Shown: piece after piece, positions 55,401 to 63,729 of the stretch
Layout of the letters: each line of letters starts with the position of its first letter
Numbering within the stretch: position 1 is the first letter of the stretch
From: Jejubacter sp036620675
Lineage (GTDB): Bacteria; Pseudomonadota; Gammaproteobacteria; Enterobacterales; Enterobacteriaceae
NCBI GenBank assembly: GCA_036620675.1
Contig: JAZHEE010000004.1
Length of the DNA: 64,000 nucleotides
Reading direction: 5' to 3' (one strand)
Notes under the pieces: generated by a model
Told to the model about the DNA's origin: nothing
The model's input: only the letters and a program-made list of their open reading frames with translations
Databases searched by the model: none
Translations under genes and position numbers: made by a program

Positions 55401-56885
55401 GGAAAGCACGGCGAAGGGAGTATCGTCGCCCATGGAGCCGGTAGCTTCCTGACCATTTTCGCCCAGCACGCGAATCACCGAATCCAGCTCTTCGCTGCTG
55501 TAGTTAAACTGCTTCTGATAGCTCGACAGCAGGTCGTCGTCCATTTCTCGCACGCCGACCTGATCGTCCGGCAGCTCTTCGAACGGCACCAGACGCTGAA
55601 CATATTGATCCATCCAGGCTTTGTACGGATGGCGGCCTTTAAGCTCGTTATCGGTTTGGGCCGAATGCAAAATCTGCCCGCTACGGGTATCGATAACCAT
55701 CAGTTCGCCTGGGCCGACGCGCCCTTTTTCCACCACCTCATCAGGCTGATAATCCCAGATGCCCACTTCCGACGCGCAGGTGATCAGCTTGTCTTTTGTG
55801 ATAACGTAGCGTGCCGGGCGCAGGCCGTTACGATCCAGGCTACAGGCGGCAAAGCGGCCATCGGACAGTACGATACCTGCCGGGCCGTCCCAGGGCTCCA
55901 TATGCATGGAATTAAAGTCGAAAAAGGCGCGCAGTTCGGGATCCATATCCGGATTGCTCTGCCAGGCTGGCGGCACCAGCAGGCGCATGGCGCGCACGAT
56001 ATCCATGCCGCCGCTTAACAGTAGCTCCAGCATATTATCCAGTGAGCTGGAATCAGAGCCGGTTTCGTTAACGAACGGAGCGGCGTCCTGCAGATCGGGG
56101 ATCAGTGGAGTTTTAAATTTATAGGTACGGGCCCTGGCCCACTGGCGGTTACCGGTGATGGTGTTGATTTCGCCGTTGTGCGCCAGATAGCGGAAGGGCT
56201 GCGCCAGCGGCCAGCGCGGCACGGTGTTTGTGGAAAAGCGCTGGTGGAACAGGCAGATGGAAGATTCCAGGCGCAGATCGGCCAGGTCCAGGTAGAAGCG
56301 CGGCAGATCCGCCGGCATACACAGACCTTTATAAATATTGACCAGGTTGGACAGGCTACAGACGTAGAAATCCTGATCCTGAATGCGCTTTTCAATACGG
56401 CGGCGGGCGATAAACAGACGGCGCTCCATATCGCGCGGGCGCCAGCCGGCCGGTGCGTTAACAAAAATTTGCTCAATGCGGGGCAGGGAGGAGAGGGCGA
56501 TTTCACCGAGCACGTCGTCGTTGGTAGGCACGTCGCGCCAGCCTACGATAGACAGGGTTTCCTGACGCAGCTCCTCCTCAACAATTTCACGGCAGGCGCG
56601 CGCAATAGCATCGTCCTTACTTAAGAAAATCATGCCGACCGCGTAGTTTTTGGCAAGGCGCCATCCCCGCTCTTCGGCCACCAGGCGGAAAAAACGGTCA
56701 GGTTTTTGTAACAGAAGTCCGCAGCCATCGCCGGTTTTACCATCGGCGAGAATAGCGCCGCGGTGCTGCATGCGGGCCAGTGCGTGGATAGCGGTACGCA
56801 CTACTTTGTGGCTGGGGTCGCCTTCTATGTGGGCGATCAGGCCAAAACCACAGTTATCCTTCTCTAAGGATTTATCGTACAACAT
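52428..56885 (-). CDS. gltB: Glutamate synthase large subunit
   Basis: The 1485-residue catalytic subunit. The first 11 residues (MLYDKSLEKDN) are a propeptide; the new N-terminal Cys12 (CGFGLIAH) is the glutaminase nucleophile. A central domain, the FMN-binding synthase domain with the 3Fe-4S motif CKYLRICHLNNC, and the beta-helix C-terminal domain (GGxxxxAxxGER type repeats) complete it. Ammonia tunnels between the sites. E. coli GltB is 1486 residues. In E. coli the operon is controlled by Lrp, IHF, CRP and ArgR. Confidence 0.99.
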   Translation of the reverse strand: MLYDKSLEKDNCGFGLIAHIEGDPSHKVVRTAIHALARMQHRGAILADGKTGDGCGLLLQKPDRFFRLVAEERGWRLAKNYAVGMIFLSKDDAIARACREIVEEELRQETLSIVGWRDVPTNDDVLGEIALSSLPRIEQIFVNAPAGWRPRDMERRLFIARRRIEKRIQDQDFYVCSLSNLVNIYKGLCMPADLPRFYLDLADLRLESSICLFHQRFSTNTVPRWPLAQPFRYLAHNGEINTITGNRQWARARTYKFKTPLIPDLQDAAPFVNETGSDSSSLDNMLELLLSGGMDIVRAMRLLVPPAWQSNPDMDPELRAFFDFNSMHMEPWDGPAGIVLSDGRFAACSLDRNGLRPARYVITKDKLITCASEVGIWDYQPDEVVEKGRVGPGELMVIDTRSGQILHSAQTDNELKGRHPYKAWMDQYVQRLVPFEELPDDQVGVREMDDDLLSSYQKQFNYSSEELDSVIRVLGENGQEATGSMGDDTPFAVLSSQPRIIYDYFRQQFAQVTNPPIDPLREAHVMSLATNIGREMNVFCEAEGQAHRLSFKSPILLWSDFRQLTTFDEEYYRADTLDITYDIASASLETTINALCDEAERMVHNGTVLLVLSDRNIAKNRLPVPAPMAVGAIQRRLIEKNLRCDANIIVETASARDPHHFAVLLGFGATAIYPYLAYETLARMVDGGTISKSWREVMLNYRNGINKGLYKIMSKMGISTIASYRCAQLFEAVGLHQELCDLCFPGVVTRIGGASFSDFQQDLLNLSKRAWLTRKPLNQGGLLKYVHGGEYHAYNPDVVRTLQQAVQSGDYQDYQAYARLVNERPVAALRDLLALNPQGEAISVDAVEPASELFKRFDTAAMSIGALSPEAHESLAEAMNSIGGFSNSGEGGEDPARYGTNKVSRIKQVASGRFGVTPAYLSNADVIQIKVAQGAKPGEGGQLPGDKVTPYIAKLRYSVPGVTLISPPPHHDIYSIEDLAQLIFDLKQVNPRAMISVKLVSEPGVGTIATGVAKAYADLITIAGYDGGTGASPLTSVKYAGCPWELGLVETQQALVANGLRHKIRLQVDGGLKTGLDIIKAAILGAESFGFGTGPMVALGCKYLRICHLNNCATGVATQDEKLRKNHYHGLPFKVTNYFDFIARETRELMAWLGVKRLVDLIGRTDLLTELEGFTAKQQKLDLSRLLETAEPHPGKALYCTENNPSFDNGELNARLLKQAQPFVDDKQSKTFWFDIRNTDRSVGAALSGYIASRHGDQGLAGDPIRAHFSGTAGQSFGVWNAGGVELFLTGDANDYVGKGMAGGLIAVRPPVGSSFHSHEASIIGNTCLYGATGGRLFAAGRAGERFAVRNSGALTVVEGIGDNGCEYMTGGVVCILGKTGVNFGAGMTGGFAYVLDDDGEFRKRVNPELVEVLQVDELPIHEEHLRGLITEHVQHTGSSRGEAILAGWSAFASKFALVKPKSSDVKALLGHRSRTSAELRVQAQ

Positions 56886-57567
56886 ATCAGTGAACCTCCC
56901 CAGGCTCTGCGAGATTCCCGATACCGTTTGCTTTTGGGCGCAGAAGGGGCTGTGGCGACGAGTCGCGCATTATTGACGCCTGACTCGAATTCGCCCTCCT
57001 TCAGACCTTCGCAGCGGTGACACAAGTATTGAGGACTTGCTTAAGAGGGAATCTCAATTACTGCATAAATATGATGGGGAGACCCCCATCGAGAAAGCTT
57101 CCAGCGAAATTCCAACTTATCGGGAAAGCGAACACAGGTCAAATGGCAAACTTATTTATCAAAAAAACGAGCGAAACATGACTATCTTTATGTATTTAAA
57201 GGAATTTAATGTATTTCAATCTACATTATGGCCAGTGCCAGCGCTGGGCTTTCTGTGATCTCTCTCACTAAATAATCAGGCATTCGATATCGATGAATGC
57301 TGTCTGTGAGGTTAATGCCAGTTTTTTTCACCAGTTTTTTTTTGAAAGGCAATCTATATGACTGTTTTTGGCGTGGAATAAATAATTTAACCAGACTGGC
57401 AAAAATATAAGGATAAGTTATTAGCCGGCCAATGGATAAAGTTGCAATGATAATGAATTAGTATGCATATAGAGAGTCCCCCCCGCAGACGCTTGATCCA
57501 GGTCATCGCCAGAGGGTGTGGATAATGGCAGGCTGGCCCCCTTTTTCATGGGCCGGTCAGACAGATT
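56886..57567. promoter_or_regulatory. gltB-yhcC divergent control region
   Basis: A gene-free stretch of 682 bases. The gltB side has a long leader; 57175-57240 is AT-rich with TACATA and TTGAAA elements on the minus strand that could form the gltB promoter. The middle (57265-57470) is very AT-rich, with T8-9 tracts near 57325-57342, as expected for Lrp and IHF binding. A 73-codon frame at 57037 has no ribosome site and no recognisable protein. No sRNA-like hairpin with T-run stands out. Confidence 0.5.
57254..57269 (-). promoter_or_regulatory. CRP-like site upstream of gltB
   Basis: TGTGA-TCTCTC-TCACT fits the CRP consensus TGTGA-N6-TCACA at nine of ten positions. It lies about 370 bases ahead of gltB. 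CRP control of gltBD is known in E. coli. It could also act on yhcC, 300 bases on the other side. Confidence 0.7.
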
Positions 57568-58494
57568 ATGCAGTTACAGAAATTAGTCAATATGTTCGGC
57601 GGCGATCTTCGCCGCCGCTATGGCGAAAAGGTTCATAAGCTGGCGCTGCACGGCGGTTTTAGCTGCCCCAACCGGGATGGCACGCTGGGACGCGGCGGAT
57701 GCACGTTCTGTAACGTCGCTTCGTTTGCCGATGAGAGTCAGCGGTACCACTCCATCAGCGAGCAGTTGGAAACGCAGTCCGGCAAGCTGGATCGGGCCCG
57801 GCTGTGGCTCGCCTATTTCCAGGCCTATACCAGCACTTTTGCGGAAGTCGAAGTGTTGAAGAATATGTACCAACAGGCGGTAGCCCGGGCTGAGGTCGTT
57901 GGGCTGTGCGTCGGCACGCGGCCGGACTGCGTGCCAGAAAGCGTGCTGGATCTGCTGAGCAGTTACCGGGAACAGGGCTATGAGGTCTGGCTGGAACTGG
58001 GGTTGCAAAGCGCCCATGACAGAACTCTGCATCGCATTAATCGCGGCCATGATTTTTCCTGTTATCAGGACACCGCTCGTCGCGCCAGGGCGCGCGGTCT
58101 GAAGGTATGCAGCCATCTGATTGTTGGACTCCCCGGCGAAGGTCAAGAGGCCTGTCTGCAAACGCTCGAAAAGGTGGCGGAAACCGGCGTTGACGGAATT
58201 AAACTGCATCCGCTGCATGTCGTTGAGGGCAGTATCATGGCGAAGGCCTGGCGCGCCGGGCGTCTGACTCCGCCCACGCAGGCGGGCTACGGCGCTATCG
58301 CCGGGGAGATGATCCGCCATACTCCGCCGGAGATCGTCTGGCATAGAGTATCCGCCAGTGCTCGTCGCCCCACGCTTCTGGCGCCATTATGGTGCGAAAA
58401 CCGCTGGCTCGGCATGCTGGAAGTCGACAACTGGCTGCGGGCTTATGGGCCGCAGGGATCGGCGCTGGGGCGTCCCTGGCGTTCGCCGGATTAA
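57568..58494 (+). CDS. yhcC: Radical SAM protein YhcC
   Basis: A 308-residue radical-SAM protein. The cluster-binding cysteines are Cys33, Cys45 and Cys48 in CPNRDGTLGRGGCTFC; the spacing C-x11-C-x2-C is typical of the YhcC/Elp3-like group. GTRPDC and GLPGE are SAM-domain motifs. The substrate is not known. The size is that of E. coli YhcC. arcB starts 76 bases later on the same strand. Confidence 0.93.
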   Translation: MQLQKLVNMFGGDLRRRYGEKVHKLALHGGFSCPNRDGTLGRGGCTFCNVASFADESQRYHSISEQLETQSGKLDRARLWLAYFQAYTSTFAEVEVLKNMYQQAVARAEVVGLCVGTRPDCVPESVLDLLSSYREQGYEVWLELGLQSAHDRTLHRINRGHDFSCYQDTARRARARGLKVCSHLIVGLPGEGQEACLQTLEKVAETGVDGIKLHPLHVVEGSIMAKAWRAGRLTPPTQAGYGAIAGEMIRHTPPEIVWHRVSASARRPTLLAPLWCENRWLGMLEVDNWLRAYGPQGSALGRPWRSPD

Positions 58495-58570
58495 CCGGAG
58501 GGCTAGCGCGATCTAATTTACGCTATTTTTCCGGTATGATTGAGATTCAAACGCAGCTAAGGAATCCCCG

Positions 58571-60922
58571 ATGAAGCAAATCCGGAAACTGGCGCAGTAT
58601 TATGTCGATCTGATGATGAAGCTGGGCCTGGTCCGCTTCTCCCTGCTGTTGGCCCTGGCGCTGGTGGTACTGGCGATGGTGGTGCAGATGGCGGTCACCA
58701 TGCTGCTGCGCGGCCAGGTGGAAAGCATAGATGTGATCCGCTCGATATTTTTTGGTCTGCTGATCACCCCCTGGGCGGTCTACTTCCTGTCGGTGGTGGT
58801 GGAGCAGCTGGAAGAGTCGCGGCAGCGCCTTAGCCGGCTGGTGGAAAAGCTGGAAGAGATGCGCGAGCGCGATCTGATGCTTAACGTTCAGCTTAAAGAC
58901 AATATTGCCCAGCTGAATCAGGAGATAGCCGAGCGCGAAAAGGCGGAGGCCGAGCGCCAGACCATGCTCGAAAAGCTCAAGGTCGAAATGAAGGAGCGTG
59001 AAGAGACCCAGATTCGCCTGGAACAACAGTCCTCTTTCCTGCGTTCTTTCCTTGATGCCTCTCCGGATCTGGTGTTCTACCGCAATGAAGATAAAGAGTT
59101 TTCCGGCTGTAACCGGGCTATGGAACTGCTGACCGGCAAAAGTGAAAAGCAGCTTATCGGTCTGAAACCTCATGAAGTGTATAACGATGAAGCCGCGCTC
59201 AAAGTGATAGAAACCGATGAGAAGGTGTTTCGTCACAATGTCTCCCTGACCTATGAACAGTGGCTGGATTACCCTGACGGGCGCAAGGCCTGTTTTGAGA
59301 TCCGTAAGGTGCCTTATTACGATCGGGTCGGTAAGCGTCATGGTCTGATGGGCTTTGGCCGCGATATCACCGAGCGTAAGCGCTATCAGGAAGCGCTGGA
59401 GCGTGCCAGTCGTGATAAGACCACGTTTATTTCTACCATCAGCCACGAACTTCGTACTCCGCTGAACGGTATTGTGGGACTGAGCCGTATCCTGCTGGAT
59501 ACCGATCTGACGCCGGAGCAGGAAAAATACCTGAAAACTATCCATGTTTCCGCTGTGACGCTGGGGAACATCTTCAACGATATTATCGATATGGATAAGA
59601 TTGAACGTCGTAAGGTACAGCTCGATAACCAACCGGTAGATTTCACCAGTTTTATGGGCGAGCTGGAGAACCTGTCGGCGCTTCAGGCCCAGCAGAAAGG
59701 GCTGCGCTTTGTGATGGAGCCGACGCTGCCGCTCCCCCATCAGGTGATTACCGACGGCACCCGTCTACGCCAGATCCTGTGGAACCTGATAAGCAACGCA
59801 GTGAAATTTACCCGCGAAGGTCAGGTGACGGTGCGAATTCGCTACGACGATGGCAACATGCTGCGCTTCGAGGTCGAGGATTCAGGTATCGGCATTCCCC
59901 AGGAAGAGCAGGATAAGATCTTTGCCATGTACTATCAGGTGAAGGATAGTCACGGTGGCAAGCCCGCGACGGGTACCGGCATTGGGTTGGCGGTTTCCCG
60001 GCGGCTGGCGAAAAGTATGGGCGGGGATATTACCGTGAACAGCCAGCCAGGACAGGGCTCGACCTTTGTACTGACAATTCAGGCGCCTCAGGTGGCGGAA
60101 GAGGTAGAAGATGCCCTGGATCAGGATGACATGCCACTGCCGGCGCTGCATGTGCTGCTGGTGGAAGATATTGAGCTGAACGTGATAGTCGCTCGTTCGG
60201 TGCTGGAAAAAATGGGCAACAGCGTGGACGTTGCCATGACTGGCAACGAGGCATTGACTCTGTTCCAGCCTGATGAATTCGATCTGGTGCTGCTGGATAT
60301 TCAGTTGCCGGATATGAGCGGGCTGGATATCGCCAGAGAGCTGCATAAGCGCTATAGACCAGAGCAGCTACCGCCGCTGGTAGCGCTGACAGCCAACGTG
60401 CTGAAGGACAAAAAAGAGTATCTGAACGCCGGAATGGACGACGTACTGAGCAAACCGCTGGCGGTACCGGCCCTGACCGCCATGATTAAGAAATTCTGGG
60501 ATGGCTGTGTACAGCAGGGCGAAAATGAAAAGGAGACGCAAGGAATCGTGGCTGATAAAGATAAGCAGCAGATCCTGTTTGACCTTCCCATGCTGGAACA
60601 GTACCTGGATCTGGTCGGGGAGAAGGTGATCCTGGACGGGCTGGATATGTTTGAAAAAATGATGCCGGGCTATCTGAGCGTGCTGGAGTCTAATCTAACG
60701 GCTCACGATCGCAAAGGCATCGTCGAAGAGGGACATAAAATAAAAGGCGCCGCCGGTTCGGTGGGGCTGCGTCATCTGCAGCAGTTAGGTCAGCAGATCC
60801 AGTCACCGGATCTTCCCGCATGGTGGGATAACGTCGGTGACTGGGTCGAAGAGCTTAAGCAGGAATGGCATCAGGACGTTGAGGCCCTGAGACGCTGGGT
60901 GGCGGAGAGCAGAAAAAAATGA
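58571..60922 (+). CDS. arcB: Aerobic respiration sensor kinase ArcB
   Basis: A 783-residue tripartite sensor kinase that reads the quinone pool and phosphorylates ArcA. Two membrane helices (about 20-45 and 55-77), a coiled linker, a PAS domain (FLDASPDLVFYRNEDKEFSGCN), the kinase His292 in ISHELRTPLNG, receiver Asp576 (LLDIQLPD) and phosphotransfer His722 (EEGHKIKGAAGS) are all present. E. coli has His292, Asp576 and His717; five extra residues lie in the receiver-HPt linker. The last codons lie opposite the 3' end of ArcZ. Confidence 0.98.
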   Translation: MKQIRKLAQYYVDLMMKLGLVRFSLLLALALVVLAMVVQMAVTMLLRGQVESIDVIRSIFFGLLITPWAVYFLSVVVEQLEESRQRLSRLVEKLEEMRERDLMLNVQLKDNIAQLNQEIAEREKAEAERQTMLEKLKVEMKEREETQIRLEQQSSFLRSFLDASPDLVFYRNEDKEFSGCNRAMELLTGKSEKQLIGLKPHEVYNDEAALKVIETDEKVFRHNVSLTYEQWLDYPDGRKACFEIRKVPYYDRVGKRHGLMGFGRDITERKRYQEALERASRDKTTFISTISHELRTPLNGIVGLSRILLDTDLTPEQEKYLKTIHVSAVTLGNIFNDIIDMDKIERRKVQLDNQPVDFTSFMGELENLSALQAQQKGLRFVMEPTLPLPHQVITDGTRLRQILWNLISNAVKFTREGQVTVRIRYDDGNMLRFEVEDSGIGIPQEEQDKIFAMYYQVKDSHGGKPATGTGIGLAVSRRLAKSMGGDITVNSQPGQGSTFVLTIQAPQVAEEVEDALDQDDMPLPALHVLLVEDIELNVIVARSVLEKMGNSVDVAMTGNEALTLFQPDEFDLVLLDIQLPDMSGLDIARELHKRYRPEQLPPLVALTANVLKDKKEYLNAGMDDVLSKPLAVPALTAMIKKFWDGCVQQGENEKETQGIVADKDKQQILFDLPMLEQYLDLVGEKVILDGLDMFEKMMPGYLSVLESNLTAHDRKGIVEEGHKIKGAAGSVGLRHLQQLGQQIQSPDLPAWWDNVGDWVEELKQEWHQDVEALRRWVAESRKK

Positions 60923-61033
60923 CCCCGGCCAGGCCGGGGTGCGCGAAGACTGCGCCAACACCAGGGAAAACGAGGCGCCGCTGGCTATTAGTTTGATTCA
61001 TGGGATAGCGACGCCGGGAGAGTCGTGTTGCAC
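60913..61033 (-). ncRNA. arcZ: Small regulatory RNA ArcZ
   Basis: The minus strand here reads CCTGGTGTTGGCGCAGTCTTCGCGCACCCCGG, then CCTGGCCGGGGTCATTTTTTT. This copies the processed 3' half of E. coli ArcZ, including the GGTGTTGGCGCAG seed that pairs with rpoS and other mRNAs. Taking GTGCAACACG at 61033 as the 5' end gives 121 bases, the E. coli length, with TATCTTATT just upstream as a -10. The 5' half differs strongly from E. coli. The terminator T-run is antisense to the last arcB codons. In E. coli ArcZ is repressed by ArcA and in turn lowers arcB, and works with Hfq. Confidence 0.92.
60920..60941. terminator. Shared terminator of arcB and ArcZ
   Basis: GACCCCGGCC-A-GGCCGGGGT, flanked by A7 on the left, which becomes the T-run of ArcZ on the minus strand. 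It also lies directly after the arcB stop, although no T-run is present on the plus strand. Confidence 0.85.
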
Positions 61034-61154
61034 AAGGCAATAAGATAGCAAACCTTATCGGTTTTGTTACCTGAATCAGTAAAATATGTGAAGTATAGCG
61101 TCCTAATAAAAATTTTTTATTGCCATTTTCCGATTGAGAAAAAGGACTAATGAT

Positions 61155-61808
61155 ATGAAAAAAATTGGCGTCATTCTTTGTGGCTGCGGCGTTTACGACG
61201 GCTCAGAAGTCCATGAAGCGGTGATCACACTGTTAGCGATAGCCCGCTCAGGCGCACAGGCGGTTTGCTTCGCTCCGGATAAAACTCAAGCAGACGTTAT
61301 CAATCATCTGACCGGGGAGCCAATGGCGGAAAGTCGCAATGTTCTGATTGAAGCGGCGCGAATTGCCCGTGGCGAAATCCGCTCGTTGGTCGAAGCTCAG
61401 GCTCGGGAGCTGGATGCGCTGATTGTGCCTGGTGGCTTTGGTGCTGCGAAAAACCTGAGCAACTTTGCCTCTCAGGGGAGCGACTGTACCCTCGATCCTG
61501 AGCTGCTTCGCATTGCCCGTGAATGCCACCAGGCCGGGAAACCGCTGGGCTTTATCTGCATCGCTCCGGCCCTGTTGCCGAAGATTGTTCCGACACCGTT
61601 GCGCCTGACTATCGGCACCGATGCCGATACCGCCGAGGCGATTGAGGCGATGGGCGGCGAGCATGTCCCCTGTCCGGTGGATGACATTGTGATTGATGAA
61701 GAGCAGAAGGTAGTGACGACGCCGGCTTATATGCTGGCCAGTCGTATCGATGAAGCGGCGGACGGTATCGAGAAGCTGGTGGCGAGAGTATTGAGCCTGT
61801 GCCAGTAA
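61155..61808 (+). CDS. elbB: Isoprenoid biosynthesis-linked glyoxalase ElbB
   Basis: A 217-residue DJ-1/PfpI superfamily protein. The conserved nucleophile-elbow cysteine is Cys135 in GFICIAPALL, and GGFGAAKNLSNFA is a family motif. E. coli ElbB (YhbL, 217 residues) has weak glyoxalase activity and was linked to isoprenoid synthesis. I chose MKKIGVILCGCG at 61155, with AAAGGACTAATG-type spacing; a start seven codons earlier is open. It overlaps mtgA by 10 bases. Confidence 0.96.
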   Translation: MKKIGVILCGCGVYDGSEVHEAVITLLAIARSGAQAVCFAPDKTQADVINHLTGEPMAESRNVLIEAARIARGEIRSLVEAQARELDALIVPGGFGAAKNLSNFASQGSDCTLDPELLRIARECHQAGKPLGFICIAPALLPKIVPTPLRLTIGTDADTAEAIEAMGGEHVPCPVDDIVIDEEQKVVTTPAYMLASRIDEAADGIEKLVARVLSLCQ

Positions 61809-62524
61809 AGAAACGACGCGGCGGGCCGCTCGCCCGAATCAAGCGCTGGCTGCTGGGCATAATCGCGGCGGCTGTCGTCTTCTGGGCGGGGGGGATCGCC
61901 TTATTTGGCGTACTGCCAGTGCCATTTTCTGCGGTGATGGCGGAACGTCAGCTTAGTGCCTGGTTTTCCGGAGATTTCAGCTATGTCGCTCACTCCGACT
62001 GGGTTGGGATGGACGATATCTCTCCCTGGATGGCGCTGTCAGTGATTGCAGCCGAAGATCAAAAATTCCCGGATCACTGGGGGTTCGATGTCGGTTCGAT
62101 TCAGAAAGCGCTGGAGGAGAGCGAAGGACGCCCTCGCGGAGCCTCGACCCTTTCGCAGCAAACGGCAAAAAATCTGTTTCTGTGGGATGGGCGTAGCTGG
62201 GTGCGTAAAGGGCTGGAAGCCGGTCTGACGGTAGGGATTGAACTGGCCTGGACCAAACGCCGGATTCTGACGGTCTATCTGAATATTGCCGAATTTGGGC
62301 CGGGGATCTTCGGCGTTGAGGCGGCGTCGCGCCACTTTTTTAATAAGCCTGCCAGCCGGTTAACTCTTTCAGAGGCGGCGTTGCTGGCCGCGGTTCTGCC
62401 GAATCCGATTCGCTATCGTGTTGACGCGCCATCCGGCTATGTTTTGTCTCGCCAGCAGTGGATTATGCGCCAGATGCGTCAGTTAGGCGGTGAAGGGTTC
62501 CTGAAAAGACACCGGCTGCATTAA
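61799..62524 (+). CDS. mtgA: Monofunctional peptidoglycan glycosyltransferase
   Basis: A 241-residue GT51 enzyme that polymerises lipid II into glycan strands. One membrane helix (IIAAAVVFWAGGIALFG) near 21-37 is followed by the catalytic motif AAEDQKFPDHWGFD with Glu86, then RGASTLSQQTAKNLFLW and RKGLEAGLTVGIEL. It starts with GTG inside the end of elbB. E. coli MtgA is 242 residues. A hairpin, CCGGCTGC / GCAGCCGG, spans its stop codon. Confidence 0.96.
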   Translation: MPVKKRRGGPLARIKRWLLGIIAAAVVFWAGGIALFGVLPVPFSAVMAERQLSAWFSGDFSYVAHSDWVGMDDISPWMALSVIAAEDQKFPDHWGFDVGSIQKALEESEGRPRGASTLSQQTAKNLFLWDGRSWVRKGLEAGLTVGIELAWTKRRILTVYLNIAEFGPGIFGVEAASRHFFNKPASRLTLSEAALLAAVLPNPIRYRVDAPSGYVLSRQQWIMRQMRQLGGEGFLKRHRLH

Positions 62525-62549
62525 GCAGCCGGTCAGGTGATTGAATTGA

Positions 62550-63194
62550 TTAGCTTGCGCCATGGCTGGCGGTAAAACCGGGTGCCACCGGCTGCGGCTG
62601 CGGCGATTGATCCAGGCCGGCGAATAGCGGGTGGGTCATAAAACGTTGCCACTGACGCGACTGCTTACGGAGGCAAAACCAGCGTGACCAGGTGGCCAGC
62701 GGCAGCAGGGTCGCTTCACCGATGTTATCCACCACGACCGGCATTACCCTGGTGGGGCTCAGACGGCGGCACAGAATGTTCTGCGGCTTAAGGTTCATGG
62801 TGACGATGCGGTGTTCAGTAAGCCATGCCTTCAGGGCTGCCAGCGTCTGGCGCAACAGCCTTAAATCGCCATTTTCTCTGCACTGGCGGGCGAATTCATC
62901 CAGCGACATTGACGTCCTGCCATCGTAATCTTTAACGATATCGTAGACGTAGCCGGTTCCGAGATCGGTTTCAACGGTGCCGTGGTAGGCCGGAAGACCG
63001 GACCAGTCTTTCAGACGGCGGCCAAGATGCGCGTAATATCCCAGCTCGCGCAGCAGCTCTTTATCACCGCCGCTCTCCTGGTTGTAGACTATCTTGATGC
63101 AGCGGTCAGGATTGCCAGGATACAGATAGCATTTACGATGACGACCTGTCCCCAGGGGGGCAACATCAGAGAGTCGAACTACGCTGTCAGCCAT
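62550..63194 (-). CDS. yrbL: YrbL-family protein
   Basis: A 214-residue protein matching E. coli YrbL (210): VRLSDVAPLGTGRHRKCYLYPGNPDRCIKIVY, then LGRRLKDWSGLPAYHGTVETDLGTGYVYD and VTMNLKPQNILC. The pattern (glycine loop, invariant Lys, LKPQN in place of the kinase DxxxxN loop) suggests a kinase-like fold. Its role is unknown; in E. coli and Salmonella it is strongly PhoP-activated. I prefer the start at 63194; the frame is open 24 codons further. GGTTTA near 63276 could be half of a PhoP box but I see no clean pair. Confidence 0.92.
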   Translation of the reverse strand: MADSVVRLSDVAPLGTGRHRKCYLYPGNPDRCIKIVYNQESGGDKELLRELGYYAHLGRRLKDWSGLPAYHGTVETDLGTGYVYDIVKDYDGRTSMSLDEFARQCRENGDLRLLRQTLAALKAWLTEHRIVTMNLKPQNILCRRLSPTRVMPVVVDNIGEATLLPLATWSRWFCLRKQSRQWQRFMTHPLFAGLDQSPQPQPVAPGFTASHGAS

Positions 63195-63729
63195 GGAAAA
63201 CCTTCCCGTCTCTAAATTTAGTAACACGGTTGATAGTATGAACGTTGAACTTAAATAAAGACTCAACGGCTGCGGTTTATCTTAATAAAACCTTAAGCCT
63301 GAACTCGGATTAATCTGATCATAGGCAAGTGGACATAAACAGCAAAACCAACGCGCGTTGGAATTGATCTGGATCATGCCCATTCGCAAGGGATGTCAAA
63401 GATGGACAGGACTTTGTGCGGATGTTAATGCCGGCCTCTGGCGAACACCGGCAACGCGGCATGGCATTCTTTCGCTCTGTCTTAGCAGCTAAACATCTTC
63501 TGAACAGCGTGCCTGACGCGATCTGTTTAGTAATCTCTTCCCGCTGCGCTTGATAACTTTCACAAAACCGCGACGCCACCCGTGCAGGCTGGTTCCGGCT
63601 GCTTGAACGGACAATTTTTCCCCTATAGATTAGTTATCGCTGAGTCACTAAAACGATACAGAGCTTTTATCCGGGTGGGGTAATTCGGCGGTCTCCGGGA
63701 TCGATGGCGCCGTCAGGGGGAAGCGAAAG
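63195..63729. promoter_or_regulatory. yrbL to LacI-family gene control region
   Basis: 535 gene-free bases. 63195-63310 should hold the yrbL promoter. TTGAT-CTGG-ATCAT at 63364-63377 fits the FNR consensus TTGAT-N4-ATCAA at nine of ten positions. TTGAAC (63603-63608) and TAGATT (63626-63631), 17 bases apart, could be the promoter of the LacI-type gene. An 86-codon minus frame at 63319 shows no family and no ribosome site, so I leave it out. Confidence 0.4.

Noticed and set aside
57037..57258. Open frame of 73 codons in the gltB-yhcC gap
   Set aside because: No ribosome site, biased AT-rich composition and overlap with the probable gltB promoter.
63319..63579. Open frame of 86 codons on the minus strand before the LacI-type gene
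   Set aside because: No recognisable family and no ribosome site; it covers likely promoter DNA.
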